Below, piece by piece: positions 36,671-44,569 of a stretch of DNA of 64,000 bases. The DNA lies in the NCBI GenBank assembly GCA_045543495.1, contig JAZQMO010000028.1, positions 4,802-68,801 on the forward strand, read 5' to 3'. Origin of the DNA: RGIG5579 sp045543495. GTDB taxonomy: Bacteria > Bacillota > Clostridia > Oscillospirales > SIG627. Each line of letters starts with the position of its first letter. Position 1 is the stretch's first letter. Both the position numbers and the translations under genes were made by a program. Below the pieces are notes generated by a model that was given only the letters and a program-made list of their open reading frames with translations, ran no database searches and had not been told where the DNA came from.

Positions 36671-38841
36671 CAAAGGGAGATTACCTTTGCAGAGTTACGG
36701 CAGATCTCAACAAGAGCCTCCGAGGAGGTCGCAATGAAAAATTGGGAGCAGGTCTCGCTCAGCACCCGATACAGCTTGGAGGCCGCTTCGGGAGCCAAAG
36801 GCGCCAGAGAATCGTCAAAGATCATGGGAAGGCTGGTTTTTTGCATCAATTCCGCAAGACTTAAACGGAAGGCCAAAAGGCCGATTTCCGTAATCACACC
36901 GCCTCCTGCGGCAATCAGGGGCAAAACACTGTTACGGTCACAGAAGCAAAGCTCGAAGTGATCGTCAAAGAGGAAGCGCTCTCCCTCGCCCAAAACAAAG
37001 GAGATCTTTTTGTTGATGGATTGGGTCAGAATTTCCTTCAGGGCCTCCTCAAATTTTTCCTTTTTGGAGGTGGCGAGAGCAAGATTTAAGCTTACAATAT
37101 CGTATTCGCCCTCCTCCTCCCGAATCTTTTCGGAAAGCACCTCAAGCCTTGTGCGGATCTGGTCGGGGGAAACCGAAAGCTTGTTTTGCGCCTCCTGCAA
37201 TCTTGCGGCGGTCAGCGCCTTTTTCTTGTAAATGGAATCATTCTGCGCCAAAAGGAAGGTGAGCTCCTTCTGCAGAGCGGTAAATTCGGGGCTCACGGTC
37301 AGAGTTTTGCGCTCCACATCTGCGCTCAAAAGACTGTTGTATTCCGTTTTTTCCTCTTCAATTTCGTGCTGAAGATCATAAAGGGAATCGTTTGCCTCGA
37401 TGATCTGATCGCAAATGGCAAGGATCTCGCCATCCTCCTCTCCGTATCCCAATTCGGAGATCTTCTTGCGGATCTTTTCGGTCACCTCTTCCTTTTCCTT
37501 CTCCCGCCTTCTGCAATTCTCTTCGGCGGAAAGAACCTTGTCCCGATATACGGCAGTGGTCCTGTCGTGGGCACAAAGGGTCTCGTAAAATTCGTTGAAT
37601 TCCGCAAGGCTCTCCTTGCCGTTTTCCGACAGGATCTTGCGAACGGAATGGGAAAATACGGAGGAAACACTTGCCGAGGCAATGCCGCACAGGACGGTGG
37701 TCACCCCTGCCGCAAGGCAAATGAGGGAATCAAAGGAAAGATACCGAAGGAGAAAATACAGACTTGCGCCGATCCCCAGCAAGGCGATCCCCAAGATCTG
37801 CAGGATCATTTTGGTCAGGCGATAGTGGGAAATCCTCTTTTTTTCGTTTCCGAAATGCTCTTTGGATTGATTTCCCGTAAAAAGGCGGCTGTGGTAGGAC
37901 AGAGTCTCCTCTGCGGAGGTCAAGGCCGCACGGGCATCGGAAAGAGAGGTAACGGAAAGGCTGAGATTGCTGTAATCCGCCTTCATTTCCTCCAATTCCT
38001 CTTCCGTCAAAAGACCGATCTTGCTTTTTACGTCAAAGAGCATAATGCGGTATTGCTTTTCCTTGGCAATGATGCTCTTGTGCTTTTCTTGTGCATTTTC
38101 CTTGTTGCGGCTGATCTGCAGATCGTCGGAAAAACGGGCCATATCGGCCTTCAAAAGAACGCATCGCTTGTCATTGGCATCCAATTTTTGCGCAATGTCG
38201 GTCAGGGTCGCACCGCATTCCTGCACCTCGTTTTCCCATCGGGGGTACTCCTCCAGCATCCCCTCCAATTCGCTCTTTTCCTTGTAAAGTCGGTCCAGAG
38301 AGCCTGTTTTATCTGCATTTTTGTAAAAGGATGCCTTCTCCTCGGCCACCAAAAGATCCCGATAAATATGGCGGGTATCCTCATGAAAGGAGGAGATCTG
38401 ATTCAAAAAGGAAAATTTCGGCTTGAAAAAGGGCGTTTCATAGCGGGCCTGCTTGAAATAGTTGATCAGGTCAAAGGAATCCTGATCCATTCCCGTCAAA
38501 AATTCACCGGGAGTCTGCTCCGTGTCCACCGTCTCGCCCGAAGCGCAGTCCGTGAAGGTCCATTCCTCCTTGCCCTCAATGACGCTTCTTTCACATAAAA
38601 AATGCTTGTCACCGCAGGAAAACAGGATCCGCCCCAGTGCATCCTCCGCATTGTCCCGAGCAAGAGCAACGGAATCAGCTCCGTAAAGAACAAATTGCAC
38701 GAATTCACAAAGACTGGTTTTTCCACTGCGAAAAGAACCGTAAAACAAATTGGCGTTTTTTGACGGTTCAATGACAAGATTTCTGATTTTCTTAAATTTT
38801 TCGATCTCTATTTTTTCGATGGAAAGCTTTTTTGGTTCCAT
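36670..38841 (-). CDS. Rad50/YhaN-like P-loop ATPase with internal membrane helices
   Basis: This 723-residue SMC-like protein has Walker A 'GSFRSGKTS' at residues 35-43, long coiled-coil stretches, and a C-terminal ATPase half ('LPLIAAGGGVITEIG' signature-like, 'LPMIFDDSLAP' Walker B). Between the coiled coils, near residues 340-400, lie two hydrophobic helices ('ILQILGIALLGIGASLYFLL' and 'LICLAAGVTTVLCGIASA'), as in YhaN-type proteins. The usual nuclease partner (YhaO/SbcD) is not adjacent; recG follows with a one-base overlap. Confidence 0.7.
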   Translation of the reverse strand: MEPKKLSIEKIEIEKFKKIRNLVIEPSKNANLFYGSFRSGKTSLCEFVQFVLYGADSVALARDNAEDALGRILFSCGDKHFLCERSVIEGKEEWTFTDCASGETVDTEQTPGEFLTGMDQDSFDLINYFKQARYETPFFKPKFSFLNQISSFHEDTRHIYRDLLVAEEKASFYKNADKTGSLDRLYKEKSELEGMLEEYPRWENEVQECGATLTDIAQKLDANDKRCVLLKADMARFSDDLQISRNKENAQEKHKSIIAKEKQYRIMLFDVKSKIGLLTEEELEEMKADYSNLSLSVTSLSDARAALTSAEETLSYHSRLFTGNQSKEHFGNEKKRISHYRLTKMILQILGIALLGIGASLYFLLRYLSFDSLICLAAGVTTVLCGIASASVSSVFSHSVRKILSENGKESLAEFNEFYETLCAHDRTTAVYRDKVLSAEENCRRREKEKEEVTEKIRKKISELGYGEEDGEILAICDQIIEANDSLYDLQHEIEEEKTEYNSLLSADVERKTLTVSPEFTALQKELTFLLAQNDSIYKKKALTAARLQEAQNKLSVSPDQIRTRLEVLSEKIREEEGEYDIVSLNLALATSKKEKFEEALKEILTQSINKKISFVLGEGERFLFDDHFELCFCDRNSVLPLIAAGGGVITEIGLLAFRLSLAELMQKTSLPMIFDDSLAPLAPEAASKLYRVLSETCSQFFIATSSEALVEICRNSAKVISL

Positions 38842-38871
38842 ATCAATATCCTTATAAAAATTCTATCTTAT

Positions 38872-38900
38872 ATTATACTGAAAAAGATCTGTCCCGTCAA
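38872..38900 (-). promoter_or_regulatory. Promoter of the ATPase-recG-mscS operon
   Basis: On the minus strand: TTGACG (38900-38895), 17-base spacer, TATAAT (38877-38872), about 30 bases upstream of the ATPase ATG. Confidence 0.85.
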
Positions 38901-38908
38901 TGGTTTCC

Positions 38909-38938
38909 CAAAAAAGAAAGAGGCGTATTTACGCCTCT
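38909..38938 (-). terminator. Terminator of the deacetylase pair
   Basis: An 8-bp stem (38931-38938 with 38919-38926) and a 4-base loop are followed on the minus strand by TTCTTTTTT. The stem overlaps the last codons and stop of the upstream deacetylase gene. Confidence 0.88.
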
Positions 38939-39615
38939 TCGTTCAGTAGCTGTGATACAGTTACGATTTCATATCCGTTATCGATCAGATAGGGAATTAC
39001 TTTTTTCAATGCCTCGGGAGTGGGAAGTCGTTTGTCATCCAGATCGTGAAAGAGAATGATATCGCCCTCTCTTGCCAAATCCTCAATTTTGGATACGATC
39101 TTTTCCGATTTTGGCATACACCAATCTCGGGTGTCCAAGGACCAAAGAATACTGCGGTATCCCATTTCCTCTAATATTTTCACGCTTTTGTCATCATAAA
39201 AGCCTCCGGGCGGGCGAAATACACGGGTCTTTTCTCCCGTGATCTCAAAGAGCACGTCCTCGGTCTTTTGTATTTCACTTCGGATCTGGGCCTCCTCAAG
39301 CTTTGAGATATAAGCGTGAGTATAGGTGTGATTGCCGATCTCGTGACCCGCCTCCCATATGCTGCGGATCCGTTCGGGATCCCGCTGGGCGTTCTTTCCA
39401 ATGACAAAGAAGGTGGCCTTTACCCCGTATTCCTCCAAAACGGAAAGGATCTCTTCGGTGTTTTGCTTGCTTGGCCCGTCATCAAAGGAAAGGGCGATCC
39501 GCTTGGCCTGCCCGTCTCCCTTGCGGTATACCGCCGCCCTTGCGGGAAGGGGAGAGAGGGTAAGAAGCAGAAAAGAAGCCAAGGCAAAAGAAAGAAATTT
39601 CTTTATTCTTGCCAT
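38929..39615 (-). CDS. Secreted NodB-domain polysaccharide deacetylase
   Basis: This 228-residue protein has a signal peptide (about residues 1-27, ending P-A-R-A-A). Its NodB domain has 'SFDDGPS' (catalytic Asp plus metal Asp), 'GHEIGNHTYTHA' (metal His residues), 'RPPGGFY' and 'WSLDTRDW'. It probably deacetylates peptidoglycan or another N-acetyl glycan outside the cell. GGAGG with a 4-base gap sets the ATG inside the end of the preceding deacetylase gene (13-base overlap), so the two are translated together. Confidence 0.92.
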   Translation of the reverse strand: MARIKKFLSFALASFLLLTLSPLPARAAVYRKGDGQAKRIALSFDDGPSKQNTEEILSVLEEYGVKATFFVIGKNAQRDPERIRSIWEAGHEIGNHTYTHAYISKLEEAQIRSEIQKTEDVLFEITGEKTRVFRPPGGFYDDKSVKILEEMGYRSILWSLDTRDWCMPKSEKIVSKIEDLAREGDIILFHDLDDKRLPTPEALKKVIPYLIDNGYEIVTVSQLLNEEA

Positions 39616-40343
39616 AGCGCCTCCACCGTTTCAAAACGGTAGCCCTTATCCTTCATAGCCTTAATAAAGCCATCCAAAATTTTTGTGTTGGTTTCCGAGG
39701 TGGGATGAAGCAGGATCACCGCTCCGTCGTGGACCCGACTGTTCAGCTTTTCCATGGCATATTCGGGACTTTTTTGGTTGTTGTTGTCCCAATCCGCCCA
39801 AGCAAGGCTCCAAAATACGGTCTTGTAACCAAGCTTCTCAACCTCCAAAAGAGCACTTTCGCTCCAAGCCCCCTCAGGCGGGCGGAAGAAGGGCGCAGGC
39901 TTTTCTCCCGTCACCTGCATCACCGCCTCCTCCAAAGAAAAAAGCTCTGATTGGATGGCCTCGGGGGAAAGGGCAGTGATATTTTTGTGGGTGGCCGTGT
40001 GGTTGCAGACGAGGTTTCCGTTTTCCTTGATGGCTCTTGTCAGATCGGGATTTTGCTCCACGAAATGACGGAGAAGAAAGAAACTTCCCGCAACCTCGTT
40101 ATCCTTCAGAATGTTGACGATTTTTTCCACATTCCCATTTTCGTATCCGGCATCAAAGGTCAGATACAAGACCTTTTCCTCCGGCCCGATTCCCTTGACG
40201 GAATCAAGGGCTACCGACGGCAGAGTGGGTCTGTCATTTTGGCTTTTGGATGAAAAATACCAATTCTGCCCGCCTGCGGCATTTGCAAAGGAAGAGACCG
40301 ATAACAGAATGAAAGCGAATAAAAATGATAATGCTTTTTTCAT
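39603..40343 (-). CDS. PdaA-like polysaccharide deacetylase (muramic-delta-lactam type)
   Basis: This 246-residue protein has a signal peptide (cleavage near S-F-A-N-A-A). The NodB domain is of PdaA type: 'LYLTFDAGYENGNVEKI', with Asp-Ala-Gly-Tyr where typical NodB enzymes have Asp-Asp-Gly-Pro, then 'CNHTATH', 'FRPPEGAWSE' and 'ILLHPTSETN'. PdaA homologues make muramic delta-lactam in the spore cortex, which would fit a spore former. GGAGG favours the ATG at 40343 over 40346. Confidence 0.85.
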   Translation of the reverse strand: MKKALSFLFAFILLSVSSFANAAGGQNWYFSSKSQNDRPTLPSVALDSVKGIGPEEKVLYLTFDAGYENGNVEKIVNILKDNEVAGSFFLLRHFVEQNPDLTRAIKENGNLVCNHTATHKNITALSPEAIQSELFSLEEAVMQVTGEKPAPFFRPPEGAWSESALLEVEKLGYKTVFWSLAWADWDNNNQKSPEYAMEKLNSRVHDGAVILLHPTSETNTKILDGFIKAMKDKGYRFETVEALWQE

Positions 40344-40380
40344 CATTTCCTCCTTTACGAATATAGTGTTTCTCCCGCAG

Positions 40381-40413
40381 AAAAAAATATGACTGCCAAA
40401 GCTCGGCAGTCAT
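40381..40413 (-). terminator. Terminator after the uracil-DNA glycosylase gene
   Basis: A 9-bp stem (40405-40413 with 40389-40397) and a 7-base loop are followed on the minus strand by a T-rich run. The plus-strand side is also T-rich. Confidence 0.85.
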
Positions 40414-40426
40414 TTTTTGTAAAATT

Positions 40427-41002
40427 TTATTTTGAAAGGATGGCAAATTCCTTGGCAATGGCCTTGAAATCATCCAGCGCCTCTTCCTTCTTGCGGGGAT
40501 CCCGAAGCAGGGCAGAGGGGTGATAGGTGGCCATCATTTTCGTTTGCCCTGCCTCATACCATTTTCCGTGATCACGGGTGATCTTAAAATCCGGTGCAAT
40601 GATGCGCCCGGCGGCGATCCTTCCCAAGCAAATCAAGATCCTTGGTTGCAGGATCTGCACCTGCCGTCTCAAATAACCGATGCAGGCCTCTTCCTCCTCG
40701 GGCAAGGGATCCCGATTTCCCGCAGGGCGGCACTTGAGAATGTTGGCGATGTAATAATCCTCTTCCTCAAGACCGATAAATTCCAAATAACGGTCCAAAA
40801 GCTGACCTGCCGCCCCCACAAAGGGCTTTCCCTGCAGATCCTCATTTTCTCCCGGTGCCTCTCCCACAAAAAGAATTTTTGCTTTTTCGCTGCCCCGACC
40901 GAAAACGGTATTTTTGCGCCTTTGGCAAAGGGCACAGCCCTCACAGGCCCCGACCTCGTTTTCCAATTCCCGTAAGGCTTCGCTTTTTTCCTTGTCTGTC
41001 AT
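40427..41002 (-). CDS. Family 4 uracil-DNA glycosylase
   Basis: This 191-residue Fe-S uracil-DNA glycosylase has cysteine ligands in 'CEGCALCQRRKNTVFG' and 'NILKCRPAGNRDP', the active-site 'GEAPGENEDLQGKPFVG', and 'TYHPSALLR'. It removes uracil from deaminated DNA. GAAAGGA sets the ATG at 41002; an in-frame extension upstream runs into the mecA-like gene. It is 20 bases downstream of that gene on the same strand. Confidence 0.95.
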   Translation of the reverse strand: MTDKEKSEALRELENEVGACEGCALCQRRKNTVFGRGSEKAKILFVGEAPGENEDLQGKPFVGAAGQLLDRYLEFIGLEEEDYYIANILKCRPAGNRDPLPEEEEACIGYLRRQVQILQPRILICLGRIAAGRIIAPDFKITRDHGKWYEAGQTKMMATYHPSALLRDPRKKEEALDDFKAIAKEFAILSK

Positions 41003-41022
41003 ATTTTTTCCTTTCCAATCTT

Positions 41023-41508
41023 TCAAAACGGATGGATTCGGGTGCATTTGGCTCTCAAATATCCCCGAGAGGGAGCATCCTTCAGCTTTTCTCCGTATTC
41101 CCAAAGACAAGGCAGAGCCTTCTCTGAGGGGATCCTGAGAAGAAAATCATCCCTCTGCCCGATGCGATAAAAGACGCAGTCCGATGCCTGACTCTTCAGA
41201 TTGCCGCAGGCGGTATAAAGATGGTCGAAGGAATGAAACAGAAAATACTCTCCGCCGTCTTCCTCCTCCAGACGGATGAAAAACAATTCGCAGCCCCCAT
41301 CGGCCTTGGGGTAAAGCTGTATGTAGATCTTATCGTTTGTAATGGAAAAATCGGTCTCGGCCTTTGCATATTCGCAAAGAGCAAGGATCACGCTCCGTGT
41401 TTTTTCCGTGTCAAAATCAAAGTCCTCATTTCGGATCTTGAAATGGGCCATATCCTCGCTCGTCAGCTGGATCCGCAGACAGTTTTTTCCGTTTTGCAGA
41501 AGCTTCAC
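41023..41508 (-). CDS. MecA-like adaptor protein
   Basis: This 161-residue protein resembles clostridial MecA adaptors: 'LRIQLTSEDMAHFKIRNED' at the start, 'EYAKAETDFSITNDKIYIQLYPKADGGCELFF' in the middle, and a C-terminal domain with 'FHSFDHLYTAC'. MecA proteins deliver substrates to ClpC. The start is GTG at 41508, set by AAAGGAG at 41515-41521 with a 6-base gap; the frame extends upstream, but without an RBS and with a hydrophobic stretch not seen in the family. Confidence 0.72.
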   Translation of the reverse strand: MKLLQNGKNCLRIQLTSEDMAHFKIRNEDFDFDTEKTRSVILALCEYAKAETDFSITNDKIYIQLYPKADGGCELFFIRLEEEDGGEYFLFHSFDHLYTACGNLKSQASDCVFYRIGQRDDFLLRIPSEKALPCLWEYGEKLKDAPSRGYLRAKCTRIHPF

Positions 41509-41539
41509 CGTCTTCTCCTTTGCTTGTGTTCTTATTATC

Positions 41540-41567
41540 AGTATAAGCGAGAACGAAAAAAATGCAA
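41540..41567 (-). promoter_or_regulatory. Promoter of the mecA-like/udg operon
   Basis: On the minus strand: TTGCAT (41567-41562), 16-base spacer, TATACT (41545-41540), upstream of the GTG start at 41508. Confidence 0.7.
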
Positions 41568-41679
41568 CCACTTTTTCCTGTAAAAAAAGCAAAAAAATGC
41601 TTCGTGAGGCGTTTTTTTCCGTGAGGAAAATCCATTTTAATCAAATATGAAAAAATTTCCGTCTTTTTTTCTCCTTTAC

Positions 41680-41708
41680 TTGACAAACCCCATTGGGTGC
41701 TTTATGAT
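41680..41708 (+). promoter_or_regulatory. Promoter of the ABC/DUF1854 operon
   Basis: TTGACA (41680-41685), 17-base spacer, TATGAT (41703-41708). The -10 box overlaps an in-frame ATG at 41704, which shows that the true start must lie downstream. Confidence 0.8.
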
Positions 41709-41733
41709 TAAATCGAAGAATGAGGTTCGAGCT

Positions 41734-44034
41734 ATGAAAGAAATGAACATTCCGGAGGAAGTGATTTCTTCCTTCTACAAAAAAGGAATCGATACCCAAA
41801 AAGCGCTGATTCTCACCAAAACGGATATGGGGAGACAGGAGTACTACTGCGATGCCTATACGGCCTTAACGGAAGAAGGCATCGGGGTTCTCTTTTGTAC
41901 CTTTGTTTTGCGAGGGAAAGAGGGCGCTTCTTTGTTTTCTTCCCAAAAAACCGAAAAGCTTTTGCAAGAGGAGGAGTATGTTTATCTCCCCTTGGAGGAG
42001 CTTGCGTGCCTGAAGGCCGAGGAGCAGATCTCGGTCATCCGTGTGGTGGCCAAGAAGAAAAACGGGGAAGAGGCGGTTCTCTTCTGGGCCTCCAATGCCT
42101 GCCGCAAGGAAGTGTTCCGCTTGGTGGAGGGTCTCTCCTCTTATTTGGAAACAGGCACTCTCCCTCCCGAGCGGGAGGATAAGGATCTGGCTTGCCCCCG
42201 TTGCGGTACGCCCTATCCTCACGGCGCCCACAAAAGGTGCCCCAAGTGCTCCAAGAAGAAAACTCTGCTTCGCAAGCTTCTTCCGTTCTTTTTCCGTTAT
42301 AAGGTGCCGATGGCCATGGTGATTCTTACCGTGGTTCTGTCGGGTGTTGTCAGCGTTATCACTCCGTACCTGAAAAGCAAGGTGCTCTACGATCGGGTTT
42401 TGACCCCGGGAGACAGCCTCTACGGCCGGATCCTTCTTTTGGTCCTTGCCGTGGCGGGGAGCGCTTTGCTCAGCGCCGTTGTCAATATGGTCAATACCAT
42501 TGTCAACGCCAAGGTTTCTTCTTATGTTTCCTACGATATGAAGAAAACCATCTTTTCCGCCTTCGAAAGGCTCTCCTATTCCTTCTTCACCTCCCGCCAT
42601 ACGGGAAGGCTCATTACCCAGATCAATTCTGATGCGGAGACTCTCTATAATTTCTTCTGTAATTGGTTTCCGTTCTTTTGTACCAATCTGTTGCAGATCG
42701 TGGGGATTCTCACGGTGATGATGATCACCAACCCTCTCCTGACCTCCCTTGTGCTTTTGCCGATCCCCTTTGTGCTTTTGGGCAGCTGGGGCGTTATGAA
42801 GATGTTTCGCCGTCTCCATGCGGAAAACCATACCCACCGCTCTCGCTTCAACGCCATTCTTTCCGATGTTCTGGAGGGAATGCGCATTGTAAAATCCTTC
42901 TCCCGAGAGGAAACCGAGGTAGCCCGATTCGATGAGAAGAATCAGGCTCTTGCCGAGTCCAACCTCAAGATCTCCGTTCGTCAGCACAGCATTTTCCCTA
43001 TGGTGAACCTGATCTGGCGCCTTTCCACCTATCTTGTTTGGGGCTTCGGCGGCTATTTTGTCTTAAAGGAAGGGCTCACCCCGGGCAGCGGAATCAGCTA
43101 CGGTGAATTGAATCTGTTCGTCAGCTACCTGACCATGCTCTACGCTCCCCTCAATTCCTTTTCCGGCTATGTCAATCAGTTTGCCAGCGGCTTCAACGCC
43201 CTGCGCCGCCTGTTTGAGATCTTGGATACCCCGCCCGAGGTCAAGGAAAAGGAGGATCCCGTGCATCTGGAAACCGTGCGGGGCGAGATCCGATTTGACC
43301 ATGTGAATTTTTCCTATGTTCCCGGAAAAAAAGCGGTGGACGATGTGTCCTTTTATGTTCCTGCGGGCAAGACTCTGGGCATCGTAGGCCATACGGGAGC
43401 GGGGAAGAGCACTCTTGCCAATCTTCTGACCCGCCTTTACGATGTGGACAGCGGTAAGATCCTCATTGACGGGGTGGATATCCGTGATCTGAGCTTTCGC
43501 TCCCTTCGGGATCACGTAGCCATCGTGTCGCAGGAGACCTACCTGTTCCGCGGCACCATTATGGATAACATTCGATATGCCAACCCCGAGGCGAGTCGGG
43601 AGGAGGTCATTGCGGCCTCCAAGGCGGCGGGCTGTCACGATTTTATTATGACCTTCCCCATGGGGTACGACACCTTGGTGGGCGCCAATAAAAAGACCCT
43701 TTCGGGGGGCGAAATGCAGCGGGTCTCCATTGCCCGCGCCATCCTAAAGGACCCCGCCATTCTCATTTTGGATGAAGCCACCGCCGCTATGGATACCAAG
43801 ACCGAGCGGAAGATTCAGGAGGCCCTTTCTGCCATTACCAAAAACCGCACCACCGTTACCATCGCCCATCGCCTTTCCACCCTTCGGGATGCGGATTTTC
43901 TCATCGTCATTGGGGACGGAAAGCTTTTGGAGGAAGGGGATCACGATTCCCTTCTTGCCAAGGAGGACGGAACCTATCGGAAACTGTATACCTTGCAGAT
44001 GGAAGCCTTGAAGACCATCGGCATTGAGGAATAG
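41734..44034 (+). CDS. ABC exporter half-transporter with N-terminal zinc ribbon (A)
   Basis: This 766-residue fused membrane/ATPase protein has an unusual 150-residue cytoplasmic N-terminal domain, then a zinc ribbon (CPRC...CPKC, about residues 154-175), six membrane helices, and the ABC domain (Walker A 'GHTGAGKST' near 553, 'LSGGE', Walker B 'ILILDEATAAMD'). Promoter position excludes the in-frame ATGs at 41647 and 41704; GAGG at 41722 supports 41734. It probably pairs with the second half-transporter at 44.6 kb. The substrate is unknown. Confidence 0.88.
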   Translation: MKEMNIPEEVISSFYKKGIDTQKALILTKTDMGRQEYYCDAYTALTEEGIGVLFCTFVLRGKEGASLFSSQKTEKLLQEEEYVYLPLEELACLKAEEQISVIRVVAKKKNGEEAVLFWASNACRKEVFRLVEGLSSYLETGTLPPEREDKDLACPRCGTPYPHGAHKRCPKCSKKKTLLRKLLPFFFRYKVPMAMVILTVVLSGVVSVITPYLKSKVLYDRVLTPGDSLYGRILLLVLAVAGSALLSAVVNMVNTIVNAKVSSYVSYDMKKTIFSAFERLSYSFFTSRHTGRLITQINSDAETLYNFFCNWFPFFCTNLLQIVGILTVMMITNPLLTSLVLLPIPFVLLGSWGVMKMFRRLHAENHTHRSRFNAILSDVLEGMRIVKSFSREETEVARFDEKNQALAESNLKISVRQHSIFPMVNLIWRLSTYLVWGFGGYFVLKEGLTPGSGISYGELNLFVSYLTMLYAPLNSFSGYVNQFASGFNALRRLFEILDTPPEVKEKEDPVHLETVRGEIRFDHVNFSYVPGKKAVDDVSFYVPAGKTLGIVGHTGAGKSTLANLLTRLYDVDSGKILIDGVDIRDLSFRSLRDHVAIVSQETYLFRGTIMDNIRYANPEASREEVIAASKAAGCHDFIMTFPMGYDTLVGANKKTLSGGEMQRVSIARAILKDPAILILDEATAAMDTKTERKIQEALSAITKNRTTVTIAHRLSTLRDADFLIVIGDGKLLEEGDHDSLLAKEDGTYRKLYTLQMEALKTIGIEE

Positions 44035-44042
44035 GAGGAGCT

Positions 44043-44555
44043 ATGATCAAAGGATTGGATCAGATCATTGATACCTTTTTTATCACATCGGAAAACAGCC
44101 GCTTTTACTTATCCAAAAACGGCCTTTTAATGGCAAGCGTTCCCGAAAAGGATTTTGAAGGAAGGGTGTTCTTATCCCTTGCCTTTCCCTTTGAGACCGA
44201 GGAGGAGTTTATCTGCGTTCAGAATGAGGAGAAGGAAGAGATCGGAATGATCGAAAGCCTGTCCTCGCTTGATCCCGAGACATGCTCGATCCTGAAGGGG
44301 GAATTGGAGAAAAAATATTTTGCTCCCAAGATCCTGGAGATCACAAAATTTCGTGAGGCGGAAATGAACAGCTACTGGACCTGCCAAACGGATAAGGGTG
44401 TTTTGGAATTTACTGTTCGGGATACCCACCGAAGCCTTATTCGCATCGGAGAGGATCGCCTGTATGTTATGGATTTTGACGGCTGTCGCTACGAGATCGA
44501 AAGCCTTGCGGCGCTTGATCGGAAAAGCTATTCCAAAATTCAGCTTTACCTGTAA
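44043..44555 (+). CDS. DUF1854 domain protein
   Basis: This 170-residue soluble protein has a C-terminal half that matches the DUF1854 pattern ('VRDTHRSLIRIGEDRLYVMDFDG...YEIESLAALDRKSYSKI'). DUF1854 proteins are known beside ABC exporters annotated with cyanophycin metabolism in Proteobacteria; their role is not established. It is 8 bases after one half-transporter and 14 before the other, so it is very likely an accessory subunit. Confidence 0.8.
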   Translation: MIKGLDQIIDTFFITSENSRFYLSKNGLLMASVPEKDFEGRVFLSLAFPFETEEEFICVQNEEKEEIGMIESLSSLDPETCSILKGELEKKYFAPKILEITKFREAEMNSYWTCQTDKGVLEFTVRDTHRSLIRIGEDRLYVMDFDGCRYEIESLAALDRKSYSKIQLYL

Positions 44556-44569
44556 TAAGGAGAATTGTT

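Noticed and set aside
41562..41585. MraZ box at the mecA-like promoter
   Set aside because: AAAAAGTGGT occurs once upstream of the -35 box (minus strand), but MraZ needs at least two phased repeats and no second copy is nearby.
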